Assembly: GCA_016647705.1 (NCBI GenBank)
Contig: CM028329.1
Coordinates: 54,391,231 to 54,455,230 of the forward strand
DNA: 64,000 nucleotides
Reading direction: 5' to 3'
From: Eucommia ulmoides
Lineage: Eukaryota; Streptophyta; Magnoliopsida; Garryales; Eucommiaceae
Shown piece after piece: positions 14,436-26,319 of this stretch (position 1 is the stretch's first letter; each line of letters starts with the position of its first letter). The notes beneath the pieces are model-generated. The model was not told the DNA's origin. It searched no databases and saw nothing but the letters and a program-made list of their open reading frames with translations. The position numbers and the translations under genes were made by a program.

Positions 14436-14881
14436 GCAAGATGGAGCTCCGTGAGAAGAATCCAATCTTGGATCTTTAGAAGAAGAAGAAAATCCTCCCT
14501 CTTTCTGTCCCTCACTCTTTCTTTCTTTGTAGATCTCGGTCTCGAGATTGTCCTTATTTGTCTTAATCTTTGCTTACTACCCTTTAAAAAAAAAAAAAAG
14601 TACATATTCACCATGACTTCCCATTGTGCCCAACAAGAATAACCCCACACAATTATAAGTTAAGGGTTCGTGCGTACGACAAAACACTTATTTGGAGAGA
14701 TAACGCTTGTTACGATCTATGGCGCACCACAACTCGCTACAGCAAGCCCCAAATGTTTCAAGAAAGCACTCCAACGAGCCTCCCAACAACTAGATGCTAA
14801 CAACACCAAGCCACTAGCACGGGCTCTTCTTCTTCTACTCAAGATCCAAGATTGGATTCTCCTCATAGAGCTCCATTTTGC
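14436..14881. repeat. Inverted-repeat block with 56-57-bp arms
   Basis: Arms 14,436-14,491 and 14,825-14,881 are reverse complements with few mismatches; the shared core is GAATCCAATCTTGGATCTT. They enclose about 330 bp containing an A-run (14,587-14,599) and no recognised gene. It could be a small foldback element or an inversion by-product. Confidence 0.65.
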
Positions 14882-14889
14882 GGGTACAC

Positions 14890-14985
14890 ACCGCCTGTCA
14901 TTTTAATTTGTTAAAAGGGGGCCCAATGTATGTATAAGGATACAAACAAGAAGTCTAGTTTTTAAAAATTATAACCATATAACTA
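14890..14985 (-). pseudogene. STP transporter intron 2/exon 3 edge fragment
   Basis: The stretch CACCGCCTGTCATTTTAATT, the following GTATAAGGATACAAACAAGA and the next bases match the start of exon 3 and the adjoining intron 2 of transporter copy C at about 23,838-23,925, in the same orientation. It holds at most a few codons. It shows that transporter DNA was once present in minus orientation left of the plus-strand copy A, so this locus has been rearranged several times. Confidence 0.6.
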
Positions 14986-15189
14986 TTATCAAATAGAGAA
15001 ATGACTTGTATATTTTTATTGATAACAATTTCCACTATTAATACAAGTTGGGAGATGAATTATAAAAGGAAACATAATATTAAATATGGAAACAACATAA
15101 TTACTAAATTAAATTAGGTAATGACATAATTCCAAATATATAAAAGGAAACATTCATTTTGTATATATGAAATATTCTAATACTGTTAT

Positions 15190-16165
15190 GCTATTCATAT
15201 CAGAAATAGTGCCAGTATGTTACTGAGGAGGATTGAACATCTGCTTCCAACTCCTAATCACAGTCAGAATCATTTGCACGAACATAGTCAACTACGTGAC
15301 CTCAAATATCCACCCCTACAGTTGGCAAATCTCTATCGGCAGTGCCACCATCTCGGCCTTGGCTCCCTCCTCGTCGACGAGACCTCTACCAGCCTCATTG
15401 AGCACGGTCACAAGATAAAAGGTCTCCAGATTCTCAAGAAGATCCGTGGGGTTGATAACATGGACACCGATTTCAATGAGATATTGCATGCAACTGAGGT
15501 GGCCAACAAAATTAATCACCCCTTCAGGAATTTGATGAAGAGATTGAGTCGTCCTCAACTGGTTTGTAGTGCAATTCTTCAGGTATTTTTTAATTTTTAA
15601 TTTTTAATTTTCAATTATTTTGTTTTGGAATTAGTTTTTCCTTTGCTTTTTCTTTAATAATGTAAGTAGTATTAAGTTTTTTTTTTTTTTTTTTTAAGAA
15701 ATAAATAAATAAAAATAGTTGGTTTTTAAATTGTGAAATTTATTATATTTTTCTTTTAAAGAATTCACTTATAATTATTATAATTTTTTTATATAATAAA
15801 TTTATTTGAGATTCTATTTTTAAATGTTCTAAAATAAGTTAAAAATATTTTAAATAATTAGTTTCTTTACTTGATTTTTCATGAAGATATTAATAATGTA
15901 CATCCGATTTTTTTCCCCATTGTATATGGATTTAACGTGTTTTAATTTATGTGCAGGTTATCCAGCAATTCACCGGAATAAACATGATCATGTTCTATGG
16001 GCCAGTGCATTTCCATACAATGGGGCTCGGGAGCGATACCACACTTATGTCGGCTATGGTGATCGGTACCGTCAATACGCTGGTGACTTTGCCGTATTTT
16101 TCATTGATAAAGTGGGGAGGAAGACTCTGCTTATTGAAGCCGCCTACCAAATGCTCGTTGCCCAG
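15190..16165 (+). pseudogene. STP sugar transporter pseudogene, copy A (exons 3-4)
   Basis: This is part of a plant hexose/H+ symporter of the STP group (major facilitator superfamily, plasma membrane). Exon 3 (about 15,190-15,582) reads GGLNICFQLLIT, NIVNYVTSNIHP, then in another frame LIEHGHKIKGLQILKKIRGV and ATEVANKINHPF, so a frame change lies near 15,350. Exon 4 (15,957-16,165) reads IQQFTGINMIMFYGPV, a signature stretch of the family, and then shifts frame near the DKVGRKTL position. The exon 4 splice donor is AT instead of GT. Exons 1, 2 and 5 are absent. The exon 3 start abuts the repeat ending at 15,183. The intron matches the inverted intron 3 of copies B and C, so A is an inverted paralogue. 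It is non-functional. Confidence 0.85.
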
Positions 16166-16326
16166 ATTTTCCTTTGCCTCCGAAATTGAGCTTTGTCCAA
16201 AAGGCATTTGGCTAGTGGGCCGCATTGAGGGGGTTACACCATGGGGTCGAGGGTGATTAACCCTTGTTTAAAGGAGGTTACAGTAACCATAATTAGAAAA
16301 GCTCAATTTAGGAGATAAAAGAAAAC

Positions 16327-16527
16327 CTGGGCAACGAGCATTTGGTCGCCGACTTCAATAAGTGGAATTTTCCTCCCACTTTATCAACAAAAAACATGGC
16401 AACCAACGTTGACGAAGTCAGTGACCACCGCGGACATCAGCGCAACGTCACTTCCAAGCCCTATCGTATGAAAGAGCATCGATGCTTAGAACATGATTAT
16501 GTTTATTCCCGTGAACTATTAGAAAAT
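16327..16527 (-). pseudogene. STP exon 4 fragment, copy D
   Basis: On the minus strand this matches exon 4 of the transporter copies: a QQFTGIN-like start, a GLGS segment and the DKVGRKTL region, with several frame-breaking changes and stops. It lies 3'-to-3' against exon 4 of copy A, about 160 bp away. Matching flanks extend the inverted repeat to roughly 15,957-16,194 against 16,298-16,534. No other exon is attached. Confidence 0.8.
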
Positions 16528-16534
16528 CTGCAGA

Positions 16535-17596
16535 CAAATAATTTCACTTTAAATGTTTGATATAAGCCTTATAGTTAATCTTGTAATATTACATTTAAGA
16601 CTTGTACCTGTAAAACAACTTCAAGTACGAATGAAATATATTCTTGATATTATTCTTATAATTGTATCATTATCATTGTAGACCTTCGATGTTGCTTAGA
16701 ATATCCGGTTATTTAATATGACCAAATAGGAATAGACTACAGACGTTTGGTAACTCGATATTCTAATTTAGGCTACCTTGATCCGATGTTCTCTCTTTGA
16801 GAGTGGTGAGTTTTAATCCATTAGTACGAGATACTAAAACATCTGCAACGAGACTTACTAAAAGTAGTGAGAGACCGAACGTGATCATCCTTCATATCCT
16901 ATGTAGTAATTTTGCTCGCGTCAAAATAAAATATCTGAGGTGTGATTGTATTCTTGACATTTGAACTTGAGGTGTTGTATATTATATATATGGGTTCCTA
17001 TACTTTGATAATACTAAGTGTTATTCTCTAGCCACAAGTCTTTAAATATATTCATTGAGTATAGTGGGATATACATATGAATATATGAGTATGCAAGAAA
17101 TGATCTATGACTCTTAGCAAAAGGAGACGTGACCCATGTGATTGCTTTAGTATAATTCACTCAAACATCTGGTCAAAGTAGCGTGATAATTGAGAAGAGA
17201 TTTCAATCAAGTATTACAAGGAATTATGTTATTAGTAAAACATACATATAATTGGACTAGGGATTTCGTACTTAATCATATCCTCTTGGTTCTTTCGGGT
17301 ACACAGACAGAGAGATCATGGAATAAACATATCACACCTGAGGGGGTTCTTTTGGTTAAAAAAATTATATAAATTTTCTTTCATTTTTCCTCACTTAACT
17401 TAGATTAATTATACTCAAATGGATATTAGGTAACATTTTAATTAGATATATTGAGGTGCCTAATACTTTTCCCGAACATAACTGAACCCTCAGAACCATT
17501 TTGAACTTTTGATTGTGTCCGACCCAGCTTACGTGCACCTTGTCTAATCACCTCATCAAGCAATTTTAAGGGCACACTCCTACACATATCGGTCTG
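16535..17596. other. Unassigned sequence between transporter fragments
   Basis: No gene is recognised. The text around 16,600-17,380 has a retroelement-like look (mixed composition, short frames such as 17,190-17,372) but no polypurine tract, primer site or LTR pair was seen. Its right edge is the start of the tandem-duplicated transporter segment. Confidence 0.35.
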
Positions 17597-20500
17597 ATGC
17601 ATTTAGAATTTTACTTTTGGAGTGCTCCCTAGTTGACCCAAAAAAATACCTCCTTTTATCATCCAAACTAACCTTCTTGAGTATTATAATATGAAATAAT
17701 TATGTATCTAAAGTGTCTATGTATTCTGTATGCCGTGCAGAGATATTTTTACTATTATGGATTAATGAAATGAATATATATTTTTATTTTCTTTTTAAGA
17801 TTTTTTTTTTTTGTCAAATTTATTTTTATTTTCTCATGACTCTTTTTTCTCTCTAAGTTATCTCACAATGAGTTTGTCCCTATATTTTTATTTTTATCTC
17901 CCACAAAATGATATTTTCTCTAAAAGTTTCCTCTCCAAGTGAAGAAAAACTTTTATTAATAATTTTTATAGTTTTCCTCTAATTAGAAGAAAAACAATTT
18001 TTTTGAGAAAAAATTATAAACCAAATAATTTATCCATAAGTAAATGACATTAAAATAAAAGACCAGAAATAAAATATATCATCCAATAAAAAAATAAAAA
18101 GTAAAAAAAATAGATAAACAATATCCACCAAAATCCAATTAATAAAAACTCTTGACATTTAAATTCTTGCAACAAACGGTTCATCCATGATAATGAGCCA
18201 CAGTTTCTAGACGAAATTTTGAATGAAAGGTTTGGAAAACAGGGGTGGCTTCCTATGCTCTTTCTTCCATCCAATAGTAGACAGCCTAGATGTACGTGAT
18301 AAACGATCTAGACTTGCTGGTTCTAACTCGCACTCTAAGAACTTTCTTTTCTTTTCTTTTTTTAAAATGAAAATGACAAAAAAAAATTAAATCAAAATAT
18401 TGAAGGAAAAACTACAAAACTTGATGGTTTTTTATGTCTCTTCCCTCAACAACAACTTCATTCGCATCAAAATACATTTTCCAAAATCAATGCTTCTTCC
18501 ATACCCTGGCGTCCATCTCATCGATCGGAATGCCCTTAGTCTCCGGTAGCAAAAACATGGCGAAAGTGCCCATGATCACCATCCAGGTGGAGAAGAAGAA
18601 GAAAGTGGCAGAGCGCATGGTACAAAGCATGCTAAGAAAAGCCTGGGCGATGATGAATGTAAAGATCATGTTCGTGTTGACGGCGATGAAGAACCCGGCG
18701 GTATGCGTCTGGAGAGGAAAGATTTCGCTAGGGATAAGCCAACCGAGCGGGCCCCACGACCAAGCAAAATCGGCAACGAAGATGCAGATCATGACGAGGA
18801 CGCCATAGGCATAAGGTTGGGGAATGACATTGCTGGATTTCAAGTGAACCGCCTGAATTCCACCAGTAATTAACTATTTAAACACACAAGAAAATAAATG
18901 TATTTTGTCATTTATTTTTCTAATGATTTAGAAATATTATTTAAATACTTTTGAAAAATATTACTAATTTATTGTTATTTCAAATTGAAAGTAATTATTT
19001 TGCAAGAAATAATTTTTATAATTTTTATAATTTTACTTTCTTGATTAGATTCTTATAACAAAAAATGTCTGGATTAAAACATTTTTGTTCAAAGAAAAAA
19101 GTGATATTTTACTTTTAAATCAGACTAATTAAAGGGAAAAATCTATTTTATCTTAGAGTTTAATTAATTATTGTTTAAATGAGGTTGTAATAACCATAAT
19201 TAAAAAATCTCAATTTAGGAGGCAAAGGAAAACCTGGGCAACGAGCATTTGGTAGGCGACTTCAATAAGTAGAGTCTTCCTCCCCACTTTATCCACGAAA
19301 AATACGGCAACCAAAGTCGCCAGAGTATTGACGAAACTGGTGACCACTATCGACATAAGTGCGGCGTCGCTCCCGAGCCCCATCGTCTGGAAGAGCACCG
19401 GCGCATAAAACATGATCACGTTTATTCCGGTGAATTGCTGAAAAACCTGCACATAAATTAAAACACGTTAAATCCATATACAATGAAAAAAATAAAGTGT
19501 ACTAAAATAATTGTCCTATTCAATTTTTTAATAGTGATTAAGTATAGTTTAATTTATTATAATATCTTCATCGAAAATCAAATAAAGAAACTGATAAAAG
19601 AGACTAATTATTTAAAATATTTTTAACTTAGTTTAGAACATTTAAAAAGAGAATCTCTAATAAATTTATTAAAAATATAATATATTATACTTGTTACTAC
19701 TTATTATAAAAAAAATTATAATAATTATAAGTGAATTGTTTAAAAGAAAAATATAATAAATTTCACAATTTAAAAACCAAGAATTTTTATTTTTTTATTT
19801 TTTATTTTTTAAAAAACTTAATACTACTTACATTATTAAAAAAAAAGTCAAGGAAAAACTAATTCCAAAGCAAAATAATTCAAAATTAAAAATTAGAAAA
19901 GACCTGAAGAATCGCACTGCAAACCAGTTGAGGGAGACTCGATCTCTTCATCAAACTCCTGAAGGGGTGATTAATCTTGTTGGCCACCTCAGTTGCATGC
20001 AATATCTCATTGAACTTGGTGTCCACGTTATCAACTCCACGGATCTTCTTGAGGATCTGGAGACCTTTTTCCTTGTGACCGCGCTCAATGAGGCTGGTGG
20101 GGGTCTTGTGGATGAGGAGGGAGCCAAGGCCAAGGAATATGGCCGGGATGGCGGCACCGTTGAGGGAGATCCGCCAATTGTCGGGGTGGATATTTGAGGT
20201 CACATAGTTGACTATGTTCGCGCAAAGGATTCCGACTGTGATTTTAATTTGTGAAAAAAGAGTCCAACATATATATAAGGATATAAAAATTATAAACATA
20301 TAACTATAACTAGTTGGTTACTTTGAAAAAAAAAAAAAAAAACTAATTTTAAATTTCGTTCTATACTTGAATTTTAAATATTTTCTGGATTTTATTTGTT
20401 CATTTTATGTTATAGTTAGACTTTTAATTATAAGTTAATTTATTATTTAATATCATATTTTGATAATATAATTTTGATATTATAAAATTATGAGATTCAA

Positions 20501-23500
20501 AATTAAATATTAAAATTGATCCAAGTAAAATAAAACTCTTATCTAGTTGAATGCAATTGAAATTTATTCGAAAGATATTTAATGAAATACTTGGTATTTA
20601 TCTAGTTGATTATATTTGAAATTTGTTTAAAACATATTTAATGAATACTCGATATTTATTACAAAATTGAAATTCAAAATTATACAAACTAAATCTATGG
20701 TTAAGATTTTGTTCATAATTATTTGATGGAAACCCCCCTTTTTTTTTTTACCTGGTTACTGAATCTGACTCTGGCGCCGAGACAAAGCGTTCCCACGATG
20801 AGCATGGGAAGGTTCATCGCCGCGGTATTGCAAATGACACCGATGAAGAAAAAGAGGGAGGCCAACTGCATGGTGGGTTTTCGGCCTAATCTCCGACGAG
20901 TCTTGGAGGCTATGAAACAAGAGACAATGGCAGCCAAGTACAATGAAGACATAAAAAGCTGGAGACTCTGGTGTATTTAGGATTTTACTTTTGGAGTGCT
21001 CCCTAGGATGATCAAATCCTAATTGACAAAAAAAAAGATATAACATTTTACCATCCAAACTAACCTTCTTGGGTATTATAATATGAAATAATTATGCACC
21101 TAAAATGTCTATGTATTCTGTATGCCATGCAGATATATTTTTACTATTACTACTATTATTATTTTTACGGTTAAGGGGTTTTATTTATTTATTTATTTAT
21201 TTATTTATTCCTCCATTATCTTTTGGATTGAAATATGGATTAATGAAATGAATATACATTTTTATTTTATTTTTTAGAATTAATTTCATTTTATTTTTGT
21301 CAAATTTAAAAAAAACAAAACATGTTTAATGAAGTCATCTCTTAAACCCATCCTTCCAAATTCCACTCCATGGGGAATTTATTTTTCTCGTGACTCTTTT
21401 TTCTCTCTAAGTTATCTATCAATGAGCTTTGTCCCTCAATTTTTATCTCGCACAAAATGATATTTTCTCTAAAAGTTTCCTCTCCAAGTGAAGAAAAACT
21501 CTTATTAATGATTTTTATAATTTTCCTCTAATTATAAGAAAAACAATTTTTTTGAGAAAAAAAATATATACCAAATAATTTTTCCATAAGTAAATGACCA
21601 TTAAAATAAAAGACCAAAAATAAAATATATCATCCCGTCGAAAAATAAAAAGTAAAAAAACCGATAAAAAATATCCACAAAAAATCCAATTAATAAAAAC
21701 TTTTGACATTTAAATTCTTGCAACAAACGGTTCATCCATTATAATGAGCCATAGTTTCGAGATGAAAGTTTTGAATGAAAGGATTGGAAAGCAGGGGCGG
21801 CTTCCTATGCTCTTTCTTCCACCCAAGAGTAGACATCCTAGATTTAGGTAATAAATGGTCTAGACCTGCTGGTTCTAACTTGCCCTCTAAGAATTTTCTT
21901 TTCTTTTCCTTTTTTAAAATGAAAATGACTAAAAAAAAAAGAAAAATCAAAATATCAAAGGAAAAACTACAAAACTTGATGGTTTTTTTATGTCTTCTCC
22001 CTCAACATCAACTTCATCTGCATCGAAATAATTTTTCCAGAACCAATGCTTCTTCCATACCCTATTGTCCATCTCATCAATCGGAATACCCCTAGGCTCC
22101 GGCATCAAAAACGCGGCGAAAATGCCCATGATCACAATCCAGGTGGAGAAGAAGAAGAAGGTGGCGGAGTGCATGGTACAAAGCATGCTAAGAAAAGCCT
22201 GGGCGATGATGAATGTAAAGATCATGTTCGTGCTGACGGCGATGAAGAACCCGGCGGTACGTGTCTAGAGAGGGAAGATTTCACTAGGGATAAGCCAGCC
22301 GAGCGGGCCCCACGACCAAGCAAAACCGGCAACGAAGATGCAGATCATGACGAGGACGCCGTAGGCATAAGGTTGGGGAATGACATTGCTGGATTTCAAC
22401 TGAACCGGGAGAATTCCACCGGTAATTAACTATTTAAACACACAACAAAATAAATGTATTTCGTCATTTATTTTTCAAATAATTTAGAAAAATTATTTAA
22501 ATACTTTTGAAAAATATTACTAATTTATTGTTACTTGAAATTGAAAATAATTATTTTTGTGAGAAATAATTTTTATAATTTTAAAATTTTACTTTCTTGA
22601 TTAGATTCTTATAACAAAAAATGTATGGATTACAATATTTTTGTTCAAAGAAAAAAAGTGATATTTTACTTTTAAAATTAGACCAATTAAAGGGAGAAAA
22701 ATCTATTTTATCTTAGAGTTTAATTTATTATTGTTTAAATGAAGTTGTAATAACCATAATTAAAAAAATCTCAATTTAGGAGGCAAAGGAAAACCTGGGC
22801 AACGAGCATTTGGCAGGCGGCTTTAATAAGCAGAGTTTTCCTCCCCACTTTATCAACAAAAAATACGGCAACCAAAGTCGCTAGCGTATTGACGGAACTG
22901 GTGACCACCGCCGACATAAGTGCGGTGTCGCTCCCGAGCCCCATCGTCTGGGAGACACCGGCGCATAAAACATGATCACGTTTATTCCGGTGAATTGTTG
23001 GAAAACCTGAACATAAATTAAAACACCTTAAATCCATATACAATGATAAAAATAAAATGTACTAAAATTATTGTCCTATGCAATTTTTTAATAGTGATTA
23101 AGTATAGTTTAATTTATTATAATATCTTCATCGAAAATCAAGTAAAGAAACTAATAAAAGAGATAAATTTTTTAAAATAATTTTAACTTATTTTAGAACA
23201 TTTAAAAAGAGAATCTCTAATAAATTTATTAAAAATATAATATATTATACTTGTTACTACTTATTATAAAAAAATTATAATAATTCTAAGTGAATTGTTC
23301 AAAAGAAAAATATAATAAATTTCACAATTTAAAAACAAAGTATTTTATATATTTATTTCTTAAAAAAAAACTTAATACTACTTACATTATTAAAGAAAAA
23401 GTCAAGGAAAAACTAATTCCAAAACAAAATAATTAAAAATTAAAAATTAAAAAAGACCTGAAGAATCGCACTGCAAACCAGTTGAGGGCGACTCGATCTC

Positions 23501-24490
23501 TTCATCAAACTCCTGAAGGGGTGATTAATCTTGTTGGCCACCTCAGTTGCATGTAATATCTCATTGAACTCGGTGTCCACGTTATCAACCCCACGGATCT
23601 TCTTGAGAATCTGGAGACCTTTTTCCTTATGACCGCGCTCAATGAGGGAGCCAAGGCCAAGGAATATGGCTGGGATGGCGGCACCGCCGAGGGAGATCCG
23701 CCAACCGTAGGGGTGGATATTTGATGTCACATAGTTGACTATGTTCGCGCAAAGGATTCCGACTGTGATTAGGAGTTGGAAGCAGATGTTCAATCCTCCT
23801 CGGTAACGTGCTGGCGCTATTTCTGATATGAATAACGGCACCGCCTGTCATTTTAATTTGTTAAAAAAGAGTCCAACGTATATATAAGGATATACAAACA
23901 AGAAGTCTAGGTTTTAAAAATTATGTTATAGTTAGACTTTTAATTATAAGTTAATTTATTATTTAGTATCATATTTTGATAATATAATTTTGATATTATA
24001 AAATTATGAGATTCAAAATTAAATATTAAAATTGATCCAAGTAAAATAGAACTCTTATCTTGTTGAATGCAATTGAAATTTATTCGGAAGATATTTAGTG
24101 GAATACTTGGTATTTATCTAGTTGATTATAATTGAAATTTATTTAAAAAATATTTAATGAATACTCGATATTTATTACAAAATTGAAATTCAAAATCATA
24201 CAAACTAAATCTATGGTTAAGATTTTGTTCATAATTATTTGATGGAAACCCTTTTTTTTTTTTTTTTACTTGGTTACCGAATCCGACTCCGGCGCCAAGA
24301 CAAAGCCTTCCCACGATGAGCATGGGAAGATTCATCGCTGCGGTATTGCAAATGACACCGATGAAGAAAAAGAGGGAGGCCAACTGCATGGTGGGTTTTC
24401 GGCCTAATCTCCGACAAGTCTTGGAGGCTATGAAACAACAGACAATGGCAGCCAAGTACAATGAAGATGTAAAAAGCTGGAGTCTCTGGC
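17597..24490. repeat. Direct tandem duplication of a transporter segment
   Basis: Unit 1 (17,597-20,971) and unit 2 (20,972-about 24,490) are parallel copies. Both start with (T/G)GCATTTAGAATTTTACTTTTGG-like sequence, continue through TATTATAATATGAAATAATTATG, then the 3' flank, exon 5, intron 4, exon 4, intron 3, exon 3, intron 2 and part of exon 2. The junction at 20,971/20,972 falls inside exon 2: unit 1 stops after ..CTCTGG, and the 3' flank of unit 2 follows at once. Unit 2 continues into the rest of the gene. Copies differ by scattered substitutions and small indels, so the event is not recent. Confidence 0.85.
18410..20971 (-). pseudogene. STP sugar transporter pseudogene, copy B (5' truncated)
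   Basis: Partial plant STP-type hexose/H+ symporter. Exon 2 remnant (20,752-20,971) encodes SSLYLAAIVSCFIASKT, then RLGRKPTMQLASLFFFIG, the conserved loop between membrane spans 2 and 3. Exon 3 (19,904-about 20,243) has lost its acceptor and about 27 N-terminal residues by a deletion of some 85-90 bp with ATT microhomology. Exon 4 (19,234-19,446) is open and includes FQQFTGINVIMFYAPV and VDKVGRKTLLIE. Exon 5 (about 18,410-18,855) includes [16 protein letters not shown] [20 protein letters not shown] and PETKGIPIDEM. In exon 5 the Trp codon after VWKKH is TGA, removing about 25 C-terminal residues. Exon 1 and the start of exon 2 are missing because the duplication junction cuts exon 2. There is no promoter of its own. 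Confidence 0.88.
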
Positions 24491-25249
24491 TGTTGTACTT
24501 GCAATAGTTGTTATCCTTAGTGTGGTGCTTCTTCTCATACACCACCGGGAAGAATTTTATCAGGAAATCATCCATCGACGTTACTCCCCCTACAAAATAC
24601 CAAATGATTAAAAAAAGAACTAAAACAAGAACCGAAGATCTTGAAATTTTGAAATAAATGAGATCTAGAAAGAAAAAAAAAAAAAATCAGTTTTTTAGGA
24701 GTAAAAATATAAATCTGAGAAAAAGATTACTTAATAAGCATATCAAACATATGCGTGTATATGTTGTTTCAATATAAGAAATTTATTGTCTTCCATTATT
24801 TTCTGAAACAGAAAAAATTAAAAACCAAATTCTTTTGTTACTCTTTTTTATTTTAATACAAGGAAAGTAGAAAAATATAATTTTTTGATTCTATGTTTTT
24901 GCTCTCAAAATACTAACAATATAACCAGAAAAATAGAAATCTAACCCTATGAAACCGGATTATTCGGATCTCAATATAAATATTATTTTTTCATTGACTG
25001 AGATCAAGAACGTTGATCAAGCCCAATAAATATTAATTAACTTTTCCTTCAAAACCCTAATGGCTCAAATCTAGTAACTCTAGCTTTTTCTTTTATCATA
25101 CCTGAAATACCAATATCGTAGCCGAACATGAGGCCACCGAAAGCTGCAATAATGGTGCAGATCATCACCTGACAGGTGAGTTTCGCCGGAAAATCGGCGG
25201 CATTGCCTGTGACGGTCATTACGGCGGTAGGCATGATGAAAAATTCCAA
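21947..25249 (-). pseudogene. STP hexose/H+ symporter, copy C, nearly complete but broken
   Basis: Five-exon plant STP gene (MFS sugar/H+ symporter, plasma membrane). Exon 1 (25,102-25,249) starts MEFFIMPTAV, with a second Met five codons in, and ends in FGYDIGISG at a GT donor. Exon 2 (24,270-24,589) opens GVTSMDDFL and has RRLGRKPTMQ. Exon 3 (23,458-23,844) has PLFISEIAPARYRGGLNICFQ. Exon 4 (22,795-23,006) has FQQFTGINVIMFYAP. Exon 5 (21,947-about 22,430) has [20 protein letters not shown] and the C-terminal tail. All junctions keep GT..AG. Defects against copy B: an in-frame loss of nine residues in exon 3 (LIHKTPTSL-like), a 1-bp deletion in exon 4 near 22,955 that shifts the frame, and CAG to TAG at 22,265-22,267 in exon 5. 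A sequencing error could explain one defect but hardly two. It is probably the ancestral copy of the cluster and recently dead, possibly still transcribed. Confidence 0.88.
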
Positions 25250-25370
25250 TCTTAGAAGAGAATAGACTTGTTCGAGTTCGATAGATAATGAGTTCTAAGT
25301 TCTAGTCTCTAGAGAAAGAGAAAAGAAAATCGTTAAATTATGAGGATGAGATTATTGAGGATAAGTATGG

Positions 25371-25380
25371 TTTTTATAGA
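25371..25380 (-). promoter_or_regulatory. TATA box of transporter copy C
   Basis: On the minus strand the sequence is TCTATAAAAA, a good plant TATA box. It lies about 120 bp upstream of the first Met codon (25,249), leaving room for a leader of about 90 bases. No other promoter element was assigned with confidence. Confidence 0.6.
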
Positions 25381-26319
25381 GAATGGTTGAAGTTAGATGG
25401 TGAGTTCTAGTATTAACGGTATCTACCCCTCCTCCACCGAAAGTCACTCTACTGAAACAACTTCCCCTCCAAAGAAGGAATCCACCACATGTTTTGTATA
25501 TTTGACTAAATCTTTATCCATATATAATTGTTTAAGTAATTAATTAAATCTATTTCTTTTCTTATAATCCTTTTTGTTTTTAGTGATTTTTGCATAATAA
25601 CGTGTATTAAAATATATACTAGTGTTTTTTGGGAGAGTCAAAATTAAATTAATATATTAAATAATTGAATTATTATTTCAATTATATGTAATTCAATTCA
25701 TATAATTTAATAAAATATTCTATACTCCATATTTATATAAGTTAATAAAATATTCTATGCTCCAATTTTTTGGGATTTTAACCCATAAATTCAAATAAAA
25801 ATGTAAATTATTTAGACCACAAAATCTTTTAATAAAGTTAAAAGTTGATTTAAATGTTTTATTAATTTTTTTTTTGGAACGTTATAAACATTCCTTGTTT
25901 TAAGGAGAAATAGTTACTCGAAAACTTGTATTTTGACTAATTATTTGATAACTCAATCCGATTCAAAATTTTATATAGACAAGATACACTAGTTTCTATA
26001 TTATTGAAATCATCAAAAATCAGTTAATAAAATATCAACCTCATATTGGTTTTGAACTTAAAAAAGAAAATTGTTTTCAAAACAAAATAAAAATAAGATT
26101 TTCAGTATTTTTGTAAAAAATAAAAAAATATCAATAATTTTCTATATATATTTTTTAGTTTTTATATATCGATGAAAATCAATTGTTTAGCATCTCTCTA
26201 TCAACCTTTTGTCAATCATCTAGGTACCAAGAGATGATTTATAGGAAAATTAGCGTATGATCTGTGTTTAAAGGCTATAATTTTTTTTTTAAACTAATGT
26301 TTCAATATTATTAGTTTAA
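25381..26319. other. AT-rich flank with a segment duplicated at 30.4/40.1 kb
   Basis: No gene. The part 25,930-26,240 (TTGATAACTCAAT, AAGATACACTAGTTTC, GTTAATAAAATAT, ATCGATGAAAATCAATTG, GGCATCTCT-like blocks) recurs in the same order at 30,385-30,407 plus 40,142-40,495, where a copia element splits it. The two are paralogous flanks. Confidence 0.55.

Larger units (their letters stand above)
14311..15183 (-). mobile_element. Composite of duplicated copia-LTR edges
   Basis: Two direct copies of a ~120-bp sequence lie at 14,311-14,431 and 15,064-15,183 (shared blocks AAAAGGAAACATAATATTAA, TTAGGTAATGACATAATTCC and ATATTCTAATA). Read on the minus strand each begins TATTAGAATATT, and copy 1 is preceded by a GGGGCA purine stretch. 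That is how copia elements pass from polypurine tract into LTR, so these are probably LTR edges of one decayed minus-strand element. The space between holds an inverted-repeat block and a transporter intron fragment. The second copy abuts transporter copy A directly. Confidence 0.45.
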
